The notes beneath the pieces were generated by a model. It was not told the DNA's origin and did not search any database. It saw nothing but the letters and a program-made list of their open reading frames with translations. DNA of 64,000 bases from positions 62,001 to 126,000 of the forward strand of contig NZ_JAEFCA010000010.1 of the NCBI RefSeq assembly GCF_016405855.1, written 5' to 3'. The position numbers were made by a program, and so were the translations under genes. Below are positions 15,450-23,284 of this stretch, piece after piece. Within the stretch, counting starts at the first letter, position 1. Every line of letters begins with the position of its first letter. Source of the DNA: Flavobacterium sp. IB48 (GTDB lineage: Bacteria; Bacteroidota; Bacteroidia; Flavobacteriales; Flavobacteriaceae).

Positions 15450-17084
15450 CTATTTCTCTATTTCTCTCATAGAATCCATTTTCTTGTGTGCTAAGAAACC
15501 AGCTACATCCTCAAAATGCTCTTTAACCCTTTTATTCCCGAATTCGAAAACTTTAGTAGCTAATCCGTCAAGGAAATCACGGTCGTGAGAAACTAAGATT
15601 AAAGTTCCATCAAAATCACGTAAAGCATCTTTAATAATGTCTTTGGTTTTCATATCCAAGTGATTTGAAGGCTCATCCAGAATCAACAAGTTTACTGGCT
15701 CCAACAATAATTTAATCATTGCCAAACGCGTTTTTTCACCTCCAGAAAGCACTTTTACTTTCTTTGTAATATCATCTCCTTGAAACATGAAAGCGCCTAA
15801 AATATTTTTGATCTGCGTTCTAATATCTCCAACCGCAATACTATCAATTGTTTCAAAAATTGTAGCATTTTCATCTAATAATGCCGCTTGATTTTGAGCA
15901 AAATATCCGATTTGCGCATTATGACCGATTTCAACACTTCCAGAATCAACGCCAATTTCTTTCATGATTGCTTTAATCATTGTCGATTTACCTTCACCAT
16001 TTTTTCCAACAAAAGCCACTTTTTGTCCGCGTTCGATTACGATGTTTGCATCTTTAAAAACTACGTGATCTCCGTAAGCTTTAGACATTTCTTTTACAAT
16101 AACAGGATATTGACCAGAACGTGCCGCTGGCGGGAATTTTAAACGCAATGCAGATGTATCAACTTCATCAACCTCTACTATTTCAAGTTTCTCAAGCATT
16201 TTGACACGAGACTGAACTGCATCTGTTTTAGAAAATGTTCCTCTGAAACGCTCAATAAAAGCACGATTTTCAGCAATCATTTTCTGTTGTTCATCATACG
16301 CTTTCTGCTGATGTATACGGCGGTCTTTTCTTAATTCTAAATAATGAGTATATTTCGCTTTGTAATCGTAAATTCTTCCCATCGTAACTTCGATAGTTCG
16401 GTTTGTAATATTATCTACAAACGCTCTATCGTGCGAGATTACCACAACAGCTTTTGCTTGAGTCAATAAGAAATCTTCTAACCATTGAATACTTTCAATA
16501 TCCATGTGGTTAGTAGGCTCATCTAGCAAAATCAAATCTGGTTTTCTCAACAAAATCTTAGCCAACTCAATACGCATTCTCCATCCTCCTGAAAATTCTG
16601 AAGTTTGACGTGCGAAATCTTCACGCTCAAAACCTAAACCAATTAGAATTTTCTCAACTTCAGCTTCGTAATTCACTTCTTCAATAGCATAAAATTTCTC
16701 GCTTAAGTCAGAAACTCTTTCGATTAATTTCATGTATTCATCACTTTCATAATCAGTACGAACTGTCAATTGCTCATTGATTTCATCTATCTCTGCTTTC
16801 ATTGTAAAAATCTCACTGAACGCTTTAGATGCTTCTTCCATCACTGTTGCGCCATCTTCAGTAAGCAAATGCTGTGGCAAGTAAGCAATTACAGCTTCTT
16901 TTGGAGCCGAAATGCTTCCTGTTGAAGGTTTATTTACACCAGCAATTATCTTTAAAAGTGTAGATTTTCCCGCACCATTTTTACCCATAAGGGCAATTTT
17001 ATCATTTTCATTTATAGCAAAAGAAACATCGCTAAAAAGTGTAGTTCCGCCAAACTGAACCGAAATATCGTTAACTGTAATCAT
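15450..17084 (-). CDS. ABC-F family ATPase (ribosome-associated, EttA/YbiT type)
   Basis: A 544-residue protein with two ABC domains and no membrane segments. The first Walker A is GKNGAGKST (34-42) with signature SGGWRMRIELAK and Walker B LILLDEPTNHMD. The second is GKNGEGKST with LSGGEKTRLAMIK and LLILDEPSNHLD. Between them is the basic, helical linker (YLELRKDRRIHQQKAYDEQQK) that reaches the ribosomal peptidyl centre in this family. No antibiotic-resistance linker extension is apparent. A promoter lies at 17148-17178 and a terminator follows the stop, so the gene is monocistronic. Confidence 0.92.
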   Translation of the reverse strand: MITVNDISVQFGGTTLFSDVSFAINENDKIALMGKNGAGKSTLLKIIAGVNKPSTGSISAPKEAVIAYLPQHLLTEDGATVMEEASKAFSEIFTMKAEIDEINEQLTVRTDYESDEYMKLIERVSDLSEKFYAIEEVNYEAEVEKILIGLGFEREDFARQTSEFSGGWRMRIELAKILLRKPDLILLDEPTNHMDIESIQWLEDFLLTQAKAVVVISHDRAFVDNITNRTIEVTMGRIYDYKAKYTHYLELRKDRRIHQQKAYDEQQKMIAENRAFIERFRGTFSKTDAVQSRVKMLEKLEIVEVDEVDTSALRLKFPPAARSGQYPVIVKEMSKAYGDHVVFKDANIVIERGQKVAFVGKNGEGKSTMIKAIMKEIGVDSGSVEIGHNAQIGYFAQNQAALLDENATIFETIDSIAVGDIRTQIKNILGAFMFQGDDITKKVKVLSGGEKTRLAMIKLLLEPVNLLILDEPSNHLDMKTKDIIKDALRDFDGTLILVSHDRDFLDGLATKVFEFGNKRVKEHFEDVAGFLAHKKMDSMREIEK

Positions 17085-17147
17085 TTGTCTTTGTTAATTT
17101 GTTTAATCGGTTAATCGTTTAGTAGACTACCCATTTTTTTCGTGCTG

Positions 17148-17178
17148 CAAAGATAGATTTAATTAGATAATGTGCCAA
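17148..17178 (-). promoter_or_regulatory. Bacteroidota-type promoter of the ABC-F gene
   Basis: On the minus strand TTG (17178-17176), 20 bases, TATCTTTG (17155-17148). The TTG element lies inside a copy of the AATTAGATAAT/GTGCCAATT repeat. Confidence 0.65.
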
Positions 17179-17222
17179 TTTGATAATTAGATAATTTTGA
17201 AAATGTGCCAATTAGATAATCT
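17159..17222. repeat. Tandem AATTAGATAAT...GTGCCAATT repeats
   Basis: AATTAGATAAT occurs three times and ATGTGCCAATT twice within 64 bases, interleaved as imperfect direct repeats. An inverse relative (GACCAATTATCTAATTAG) lies at 17903-17920, just beyond the next gene. The unit is non-coding. The TTG element of the ABC-F promoter falls within it. Confidence 0.6.
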
Positions 17223-17329
17223 GACCTCTTAAATAATACCTAAATCGCAGCAAACGAAACCCAAATGGTTTTCTCATATTTCAATTTTTTAATCTTACCT
17301 TGTACTATAATTTTAAAAATCAGCAAAAT

Positions 17330-17773
17330 ATGAAAACGAAATTAAAACTGACTATTTACTTAATTGCAGGATTAATATTTGGACTTTCTGCAAATGCACA
17401 AAAAACCGTAATCAAAAAAGAAGCTTTACCAGCAAATGCTCAAGCTTTTTTAAAGACGCATTTTGGCTCAAAAAAACCGAGCTACATATTAGAAGACAAA
17501 GAAATTCTTTCTACAGAATACAAAGTTAAATTTGGAGATGAAATAGAAATTGAATTCGATAAAAAAGGAAACTGGAAAGAAGTTGACGGCAATAGCTCTA
17601 AAATTCCAAAATCTATTGTTCCTAAAAAAATTGCTTCTTACATCAAATCAAACTTTCCTAAGGAAAAAGTAACCAAATTAGAAATTGGAAGTTCTGGTTA
17701 TGAAGCTAAACTTACTAACGGCTTAGAATTAAAGTTCAACCTGAAAGAAGATTTTATTAAGATTGACAAATAA
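17330..17773 (+). CDS. Secreted PepSY-like (DUF2874) domain protein
   Basis: A 147-residue periplasmic protein. I start it at the ATG of MKTKLKLTIYLIAGLIF, because the signal peptide (ending SANAQ) begins there; the longer frame opens with TTG at 17300. The mature part holds two beta-lactamase-inhibitor-like repeats: LPANAQAFLKTHFG...EIEFDKKGNWKEVDG, then VPKKIASYIKSNFP...ELKFNLKEDFIKID. Each is one helix packed on a sheet. Such proteins are common in Bacteroidota envelopes; their role is not defined. Confidence 0.8.
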   Translation: MKTKLKLTIYLIAGLIFGLSANAQKTVIKKEALPANAQAFLKTHFGSKKPSYILEDKEILSTEYKVKFGDEIEIEFDKKGNWKEVDGNSSKIPKSIVPKKIASYIKSNFPKEKVTKLEIGSSGYEAKLTNGLELKFNLKEDFIKIDK

Positions 17774-17778
17774 TTTTT

Positions 17779-17877
17779 AGCCACAGATTATAGGATTCCA
17801 CAGATTTTTTGATCTTTTTAATTTTAATCTGTGGCTGAAAAAAATAAACCCGACAAGTCTCTAAAACCTGTCGGGTT
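17779..17877. terminator. Paired palindromes between convergent genes
   Basis: Two elements in a row: AGCCACAGATTA (17779-17790) with its complement TAATCTGTGGCT (17825-17836), and AACCCGACA (17847-17855) with TGTCGGGTT (17869-17877). Both resemble dispersed intergenic palindromes of Flavobacterium and probably end transcription of both convergent neighbours. Confidence 0.65.
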
Positions 17878-17916
17878 ACAAAAATTATCTCATTGTCAAA
17901 TTGACCAATTATCTAA

Positions 17917-19092
17917 TTAGTCTTTTCTCCATTTTTTAGTTTCTTCAAAAATATGTTCCATAATTGCAGCTTCTGTTGCATCAAACTCTATATTTCTTCG
18001 ACTCATTACCAACCTTGCAGTTTCAAAAGCTTTTTTAGTCACATAAGTTGTAAATCCTGCCGCGCCACCCCAAGAAAAACTTGGAACAAAATTGCGAGGG
18101 AATCCGCTTCCGAAAATATTAGCGCTTACACCAACAACAGTTCCTGTATTAAACATGGTGTTGATTCCGCATTTACTATGATCTCCCATCATTAAACCAC
18201 AAAACTGAAGCCCTGTTTTAGCAAAACCTTCTGTTTCGTAGCTCCATAATTTTACTTCTTCATAGTTGTTTTTTAGGTTCGAGTTGTTAGAATCTGCACC
18301 GATATTGCACCATTCTCCTAAAACAGAATCACCTAAAAACCCTTCGTGTCCTTTGTTAGAATTAGCAAAAAGAACTGAGTTTTTAACCTCGCCGCCTATT
18401 CTAGATCCTGGCCCAACAGTTGTTGCCCCATAAACCTTAGCCGACATTTTTACCATAGCGTTTTCGCATAAAGCAAATGGCCCGCGAATTACAGTTCCTT
18501 CCATAATTTCAGCATTTTTACCTATATATATAGGACCCGTTGAAGCATTTAAAGTTACGAACTCTAATTTTGCTCCTTCTTCGATAAAAATATTTTCTGG
18601 CGCTATTACATTTACACTTTTAGGAATTGGCTGCGAAGTGCGATCTTCAGTCAAGCACTTAAAATCCTGACGGATTGCGGCATCATTTTTAGAGAAAATA
18701 TCCCAAGTATGTTCGATTGTTATACAATCTTCGTTGTATTGAATAATTTCATAAGAATCAAAATCGACTTCTTCCTGATTTTCGCTTGCAAAAAATGCAA
18801 TTACATCTTCGCCTTTAAAGATTGCTTGGTTTTCTGTTAAATTAGAAACCATCTCTGCAAGAGTATCATTTGGCAAATACGCTGCATTGATCATTACGTT
18901 TTCTTCTAATTCGACCATTGGAAATTTCTCCGATAAATATTCCTCTGTTATGGTAGTGATTGTCGAACCTAGGTATTTTTCCCATTTCTGGCGAATCGTC
19001 ATAATTCCGACTAAAATATCAGCTACAGGTCTAGTAAAAGTAAAAGGTAATAAAGCATTCCGAACGGGACCGTCGAAAAGAATGTAGTTCAT
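17917..19092 (-). CDS. GlmU-like protein: degenerate nucleotidyltransferase plus left-handed beta-helix
   Basis: A 391-residue protein. The C-terminal half (about 170-340) is a left-handed parallel beta-helix with hexapeptide repeats (APENIFIEEGAKLEFVTLN, GPIYIGKNAEIMEGTVIRGP, ATTVGPGSRIGGEV). The N-terminal half aligns with a nucleotidyltransferase domain (ILFDGPVRNALLPFTFTRPVADI). It lacks the Gly-rich G-x-G-T-x-M nucleotide loop that starts true GlmU. Bacteroidota proteins of this kind are annotated as GlmU-family putative sugar nucleotidyltransferases; whether this one is an active enzyme is uncertain. It is monocistronic. Confidence 0.72.
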   Translation of the reverse strand: MNYILFDGPVRNALLPFTFTRPVADILVGIMTIRQKWEKYLGSTITTITEEYLSEKFPMVELEENVMINAAYLPNDTLAEMVSNLTENQAIFKGEDVIAFFASENQEEVDFDSYEIIQYNEDCITIEHTWDIFSKNDAAIRQDFKCLTEDRTSQPIPKSVNVIAPENIFIEEGAKLEFVTLNASTGPIYIGKNAEIMEGTVIRGPFALCENAMVKMSAKVYGATTVGPGSRIGGEVKNSVLFANSNKGHEGFLGDSVLGEWCNIGADSNNSNLKNNYEEVKLWSYETEGFAKTGLQFCGLMMGDHSKCGINTMFNTGTVVGVSANIFGSGFPRNFVPSFSWGGAAGFTTYVTKKAFETARLVMSRRNIEFDATEAAIMEHIFEETKKWRKD

Positions 19093-19202
19093 AAATAATT
19101 GAGTGTTTGTTAAAATTTGATTTGGTTACCTGGCTTCAAAGTTACAAATATTTTACTGTTTTAATTCAAAACCATATTAACGGAAAGTAATATTTAACGC
19201 AT

Positions 19203-19234
19203 AAAAAAAGCCTTCCAGAGTTTGGAAGGCTTTT
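19203..19234 (-). terminator. Terminator of rpmE2
   Basis: Stem AAAAGCCTTCC (19206-19216) with GGAAGGCTTTT (19224-19234); on the minus strand it is followed by TTTTTTT. Confidence 0.87.
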
Positions 19235-19253
19235 GTATAATGCAAAACAGCTA

Positions 19254-19508
19254 TTATTTTTTAGCGTGTTTAGCGTATTTAGTTTTGAATTTATCAATAC
19301 GTCCTGCAGTATCGATAAGTTTAGATTTACCAGTATAAAATGGGTGAGATGTTCTAGAAATCTCCATTTTTACAACTGGATACTCAACTCCGTCAACTTC
19401 AATTGTTTCTCTTGTATCTGCAGTAGATTTAGTGATAAAAACCTCATCGTTAGACATGTCTTTAAATGCAACTAATCTGTAATTTTCTGGGTGAATTCCT
19501 TTTTTCAT
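19254..19508 (-). CDS. rpmE2: 50S ribosomal protein L31, type B
   Basis: An 84-residue ribosomal protein beginning MKKGIHPENYRLVAFKDM, with the type B features: no zinc-binding Cys residues, and the SRTSHPFYTGKSKLIDTAGRIDKF block. Type B L31 is zinc-independent, and in many bacteria is the low-zinc paralogue; in Bacteroidota it is usually the only L31. A promoter at 19626-19654 implies a leader of about 110 bases, long for a ribosomal protein gene with no upstream partner. Confidence 0.96.
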   Translation of the reverse strand: MKKGIHPENYRLVAFKDMSNDEVFITKSTADTRETIEVDGVEYPVVKMEISRTSHPFYTGKSKLIDTAGRIDKFKTKYAKHAKK

Positions 19509-19625
19509 CTTTTCTTTTATTTATTGTTTTAGAGCATTTTCATTTTGAAGCTTTTTCATGGCTAGAAAAAGGTGTAAACAAATACTACTCTTTTTTGTTT
19601 AAAAATTTAATTATTTTTGAGTGTG

Positions 19626-19654
19626 CAAATTTACAATTCTTTTTTAATAAACAA
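19626..19654 (-). promoter_or_regulatory. Bacteroidota-type promoter of rpmE2
   Basis: On the minus strand TTG (19654-19652), 18 bases, TAAATTTG (19633-19626). Confidence 0.7.
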
Positions 19655-19753
19655 ACAGTTAGCTTACTTTTTTTTAGTTTATTTCGAAAAGCTTTTTTTA
19701 TATTCGATTATAGTGGGAATTACTATATTTGTGGATTAATTAAACATAAGTTT

Positions 19754-20287
19754 ATGGATGTAAAAGTATCTCCTGCAAAGTCAGGCACGCCTTATGGTCT
19801 TTTGTTCGGTGTTATTATGATTTTAGAATTTGTTATCATGTACGTTATAGGCATGAAATCGCTAGTAAATACAAGCGTAGGAACAATTGTAAACATTGCA
19901 AATTATCTGATTTTGCCACTATTGTTTATATATTTAGGTTGCACAAATTACAAAAAAAATATAAACAATGGATTTATATCCTTCTCTGAATCTTTAAAAA
20001 CCGGCGTTTCTATTACGGTTATTGCTGGCTTAACATATGCCGTCTTTAGTGTTATTTTTAATTTCATTTTTCCTGATTTTATAAATGAAATGATGGATAT
20101 CACCAAAGAACAAATGATTAAACAAAATCCAAATATAACATCAAAAGAACTTGAAATGGGACTTGGGATGGTTAAAAAATTTATGAATCCATTTATTGTT
20201 TTTCCAGTAACACTTGTTATGTATGCATTAATTGGATTAATATATTCCTTAATAATTGGAGGAATAGTAAAAAATGAAAAACCTTAA
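19754..20287 (+). CDS. DUF4199 family membrane protein
   Basis: A 177-residue inner-membrane protein with four hydrophobic helices: about 15-33, 43-59, 83-105 and 145-170. I start it at the ATG of MDVKVSPAKSG. The longer open frame runs through the rpmE2 promoter region, and a TATATTTG box at 19724-19731 sits 22 bases before this ATG. The central loop (FINEMMDITKEQMIKQNPNITSKELE) is typical of DUF4199 proteins. These are often encoded beside a dolichol-phosphate-mannose-synthase-like glycosyltransferase, as here (18 bases to the next gene). Function is unknown. Confidence 0.78.
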   Translation: MDVKVSPAKSGTPYGLLFGVIMILEFVIMYVIGMKSLVNTSVGTIVNIANYLILPLLFIYLGCTNYKKNINNGFISFSESLKTGVSITVIAGLTYAVFSVIFNFIFPDFINEMMDITKEQMIKQNPNITSKELEMGLGMVKKFMNPFIVFPVTLVMYALIGLIYSLIIGGIVKNEKP

Positions 20288-20305
20288 GTCCATAATAAAA
20301 TATAA

Positions 20306-21262
20306 ATGAATTTATCTATACTTATACCGCTTCTAAACGAGGAGGAATCACTTAAAGAACTCTATACATGGATCATTAAAGTGATGCAATCTAACAATTA
20401 CTCTTATGAAATCATTTTTGTAGATGATGGTAGTACAGATAATTCTTGGCAAATTATTGAAGGTTTCTCTAACGAAAATCCAAATGTAAAAGGAATTCGT
20501 TTCATGAAAAACTTTGGAAAATCTCAAGCTTTACATGCTGGTTTTGCAAAAGCAAAGGGCGATGTCATTATTACTATGGATGCCGACTTGCAAGACAGTC
20601 CAGATGAAATTCCTGAATTGTATGAAATGATTACAAATCAAAAATACGATTTGGTTTCTGGATGGAAAAAGAAACGTTACGACTCTGTTGTAGCAAAAAA
20701 TCTTCCGTCAAAATTATTTAACTGGGCCGCTAGAAAAACTTCTGGCGTTGAGTTAAACGATTTTAACTGCGGATTGAAAGCCTACAAAAATGTCGTAGTG
20801 AAAAACATTGAAGTTTCTGGCGAAATGCACCGCTATATTCCTGTCTTAGCTAAAAATGCAGGATTTGGAAAAATTGGCGAAAAAGTGGTAATTCACCAAG
20901 CTAGAAAATATGGTGAAACTAAATTCGGAATGGAGCGTTTTATAAACGGTTTCCTAGATTTAATTACAATTTGGTTCTTATCAAGATTCGGAAAAAGACC
21001 TATGCACTTATTTGGCGCTATGGGCTCTTTAATGTTTATCATCGGATTTTTATCTGCTGGATACATTGGGGTTTCTAAACTATACCATATGTATACTGGA
21101 ATGAAATACACTTTGGTTACCAATAATCCATGGTTTTACATTGCTTTAACCACAATGATTCTTGGTACTCAATTATTTTTAGCAGGCTTCTTAGGCGAAA
21201 TTATTCTAAGAACTAAAAACAATGAAGCTCGTTATAAAGTAGCTCGAGAGGTTAATTTCTAA
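20306..21262 (+). CDS. Family 2 glycosyltransferase, polyprenyl-phosphate type
   Basis: A 318-residue membrane-bound glycosyltransferase of the DPM1/GtrB/ArnC kind, which moves a sugar from a nucleotide to a polyprenyl phosphate. It has the GT-A motifs FVDDGSTDNS (Asp40, Asp41) and DADLQDSPDEIPEL (Asp92, Asp94), and the later LNDFNCGLKAYK and GEMHRYIPVLA blocks characteristic of polyprenyl-phosphate enzymes. Two transmembrane helices lie near the C-terminus (about 235-260 and 273-300). It follows the DUF4199 gene by 18 bases, and a phosphohexomutase and an MsbA-like exporter lie downstream, pointing to envelope glycan assembly. Confidence 0.88.
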   Translation: MNLSILIPLLNEEESLKELYTWIIKVMQSNNYSYEIIFVDDGSTDNSWQIIEGFSNENPNVKGIRFMKNFGKSQALHAGFAKAKGDVIITMDADLQDSPDEIPELYEMITNQKYDLVSGWKKKRYDSVVAKNLPSKLFNWAARKTSGVELNDFNCGLKAYKNVVVKNIEVSGEMHRYIPVLAKNAGFGKIGEKVVIHQARKYGETKFGMERFINGFLDLITIWFLSRFGKRPMHLFGAMGSLMFIIGFLSAGYIGVSKLYHMYTGMKYTLVTNNPWFYIALTTMILGTQLFLAGFLGEIILRTKNNEARYKVAREVNF

Positions 21263-21315
21263 AAATATTTTAATCATCTTTAAAACCTTTTAACTATACA
21301 AAAACAAAATTTACA

Positions 21316-23043
21316 ATGAACATAGCACCAAACATATTAAACGCTGTAAACGAATGGCTGACTCCAACCTTTGACCAGGAAACGCAAGCTGCCGTTAAAG
21401 AATTAATGACAACTTCGCCAAAAGAACTTGAAGAGAGTTTTTACAAAAACTTAGAATTTGGAACTGGAGGAATGCGCGGTGTAATGGGTATTGGAAACAA
21501 TCGAATCAATAAATATACGCTTGGAAAAAATACTCAGGGAATATCTGATTACATGCATAAGGTTTTTCCAAACGAGCCTTTAAAAGTAGTTATTGCTTAC
21601 GATTGTCGCCACAACAGCAACACTTTGGCAAAAGTGGTTGCTGATGTTTTCTCTGCAAATGGTATTCAGGTTTATTTGTTTTCTGATTTAAGACCAACTC
21701 CAGAATTATCTTTTGCTCTTAAATATTTAAAATGTCAGTGCGGAATTGTTTTAACAGCTTCTCATAATCCACCAGAATACAATGGTTACAAAGTATACTG
21801 GCAAGATGGCGGACAGATTGTTCCTCCACAAGACAAAGAAATTGTTAATGTAATTGAAAACTTAAGTTATGACAAAATCAAATTTAGCCCAAACGAAGAT
21901 TTGATTCAGTACATTGACACCGAAATAGACAAAGCTTTTATAAAATCGTCTATCGAAAATGCAAGTTTTAACACTCCAGCTGAAGCTAAAGACAATCTTC
22001 AAATTGTTTTTACTTCATTGCACGGAACTTCTATAAAATCAGTTCCAGATACTTTATCACAAGCAGGATATAAAAATGTTCACATTGTTCCTGAACAAGC
22101 TATTCCAGATGGGAATTTCCCAACTGTAAAATCTCCAAATCCAGAAGAACCAGAAGCTTTAACAATGGCTCTAGCCTTGGCAGACAAAACAAATTCTGAT
22201 ATTGTAGTTGGAACAGATCCTGATTGCGACCGTTTAGGAGTTGCTGTTCGTAACAATGACGGCAAAATGATTTTGTTGAACGGAAACCAAACTATGGTTT
22301 TAATGACTTCTTTCTTATTGAAACAATGGAAAAAAGCAGGTAAACTAAACGGAAAACAATTCATTGGTTCAACAATAGTTTCTACTCCAATGATTATGGA
22401 ATTGGCGACAAGTTACGGTGTTGAGTGCAAAGTTGGGTTAACTGGTTTTAAGTGGATCGCTAAAATGATTAAAGATTTTCCTGAACTTGAGTTTATTGGA
22501 GGTGGTGAAGAAAGTTTCGGATTTATGGTTGGAGATGCCGTGAGAGATAAAGATGCTGTTGCGGCTACTTTATTAATTTGCGAAGTTGCGGCTCAAGCTA
22601 AAGCTGCTGGAAGCTCTGTTTATAAAGAACTTTTACAGCTTTATGTAGAAAATGGCTTCTACAAAGAGCACTTAGTTTCATTGACTAAAAAAGGAATGGA
22701 AGGTTTACAAGAAATCAACCAAATGATGATTGATTTACGTGAAAATCCTTTAAAAGAAATAAACGGACAAAGAGTTATCATGGTTGAGGATTACCAATCT
22801 TCTATTGCATTAAATTTATTGGATGGATCTGAATCAACAATGGATATTCCTAAATCAAACGTATTGATTTATTACACAGAAGATGGATCTAAAATTTGCG
22901 CTAGACCTAGTGGAACTGAACCTAAAATTAAATTCTATATCAGCGTAAATGCTGAAATCGAATCGGTTTTAGATTTTGATGAAGCAGAGAAATTCTTAGA
23001 CAGCAAAATACAAAATATCATTGCAGACATGCAGTTAAATTAA
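21316..23043 (+). CDS. Phosphoglucomutase/phosphomannomutase family enzyme
   Basis: A 575-residue alpha-D-phosphohexomutase of the long, PgcA-like class. It moves phosphate between C1 and C6 of a hexose through a phosphoserine. Visible motifs are the active-site loop TASHNPPEYNGYK (Ser149), the metal-binding loop DPDCDRLGVA (Asp301, Asp303, Asp305), the sugar-binding GGGEESFGF (395-403) and the C-terminal phosphate-binding RPSGTEPKIKFY. All key residues are intact. It supplies sugar-1-phosphate for nucleotide sugars. The gap to the glycosyltransferase is 53 bases with no terminator, so they may be co-transcribed. Confidence 0.93.
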   Translation: MNIAPNILNAVNEWLTPTFDQETQAAVKELMTTSPKELEESFYKNLEFGTGGMRGVMGIGNNRINKYTLGKNTQGISDYMHKVFPNEPLKVVIAYDCRHNSNTLAKVVADVFSANGIQVYLFSDLRPTPELSFALKYLKCQCGIVLTASHNPPEYNGYKVYWQDGGQIVPPQDKEIVNVIENLSYDKIKFSPNEDLIQYIDTEIDKAFIKSSIENASFNTPAEAKDNLQIVFTSLHGTSIKSVPDTLSQAGYKNVHIVPEQAIPDGNFPTVKSPNPEEPEALTMALALADKTNSDIVVGTDPDCDRLGVAVRNNDGKMILLNGNQTMVLMTSFLLKQWKKAGKLNGKQFIGSTIVSTPMIMELATSYGVECKVGLTGFKWIAKMIKDFPELEFIGGGEESFGFMVGDAVRDKDAVAATLLICEVAAQAKAAGSSVYKELLQLYVENGFYKEHLVSLTKKGMEGLQEINQMMIDLRENPLKEINGQRVIMVEDYQSSIALNLLDGSESTMDIPKSNVLIYYTEDGSKICARPSGTEPKIKFYISVNAEIESVLDFDEAEKFLDSKIQNIIADMQLN

Positions 23044-23108
23044 ATCTGCTTTTCTCAATTGTACAATTTTGCACCTAACATGCAAGATTAACAAGTTAGA
23101 TATCTTTG

Positions 23109-23150
23109 AACTCTGATTTACAATCTCTAAAGTAAATCAGAGTTTCTTTT
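23109..23150 (+). terminator. Rho-independent terminator
   Basis: Perfect 13 bp stem AACTCTGATTTAC (23109-23121) with GTAAATCAGAGTT (23132-23144), followed by TCTTTT. Ends the phosphohexomutase transcript. Confidence 0.88.
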
Positions 23151-23284
23151 ATAAAAAAAAACTAAAAAGAAATTGAAAACACCTCAATTGGATTAATTTT
23201 GTGCAATAAAATTTGCTTGCTCAAAATAACTTTAATCTAGAAATGAGTTATCGCATTAAAAGAAAACAATATCAAAAAAAATAA

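Noticed and set aside
15450..17084. Antibiotic-resistance ABC-F (Msr/Vga type)
   Set aside because: The inter-domain linker is short and the sequence looks like the housekeeping EttA/YbiT kind.
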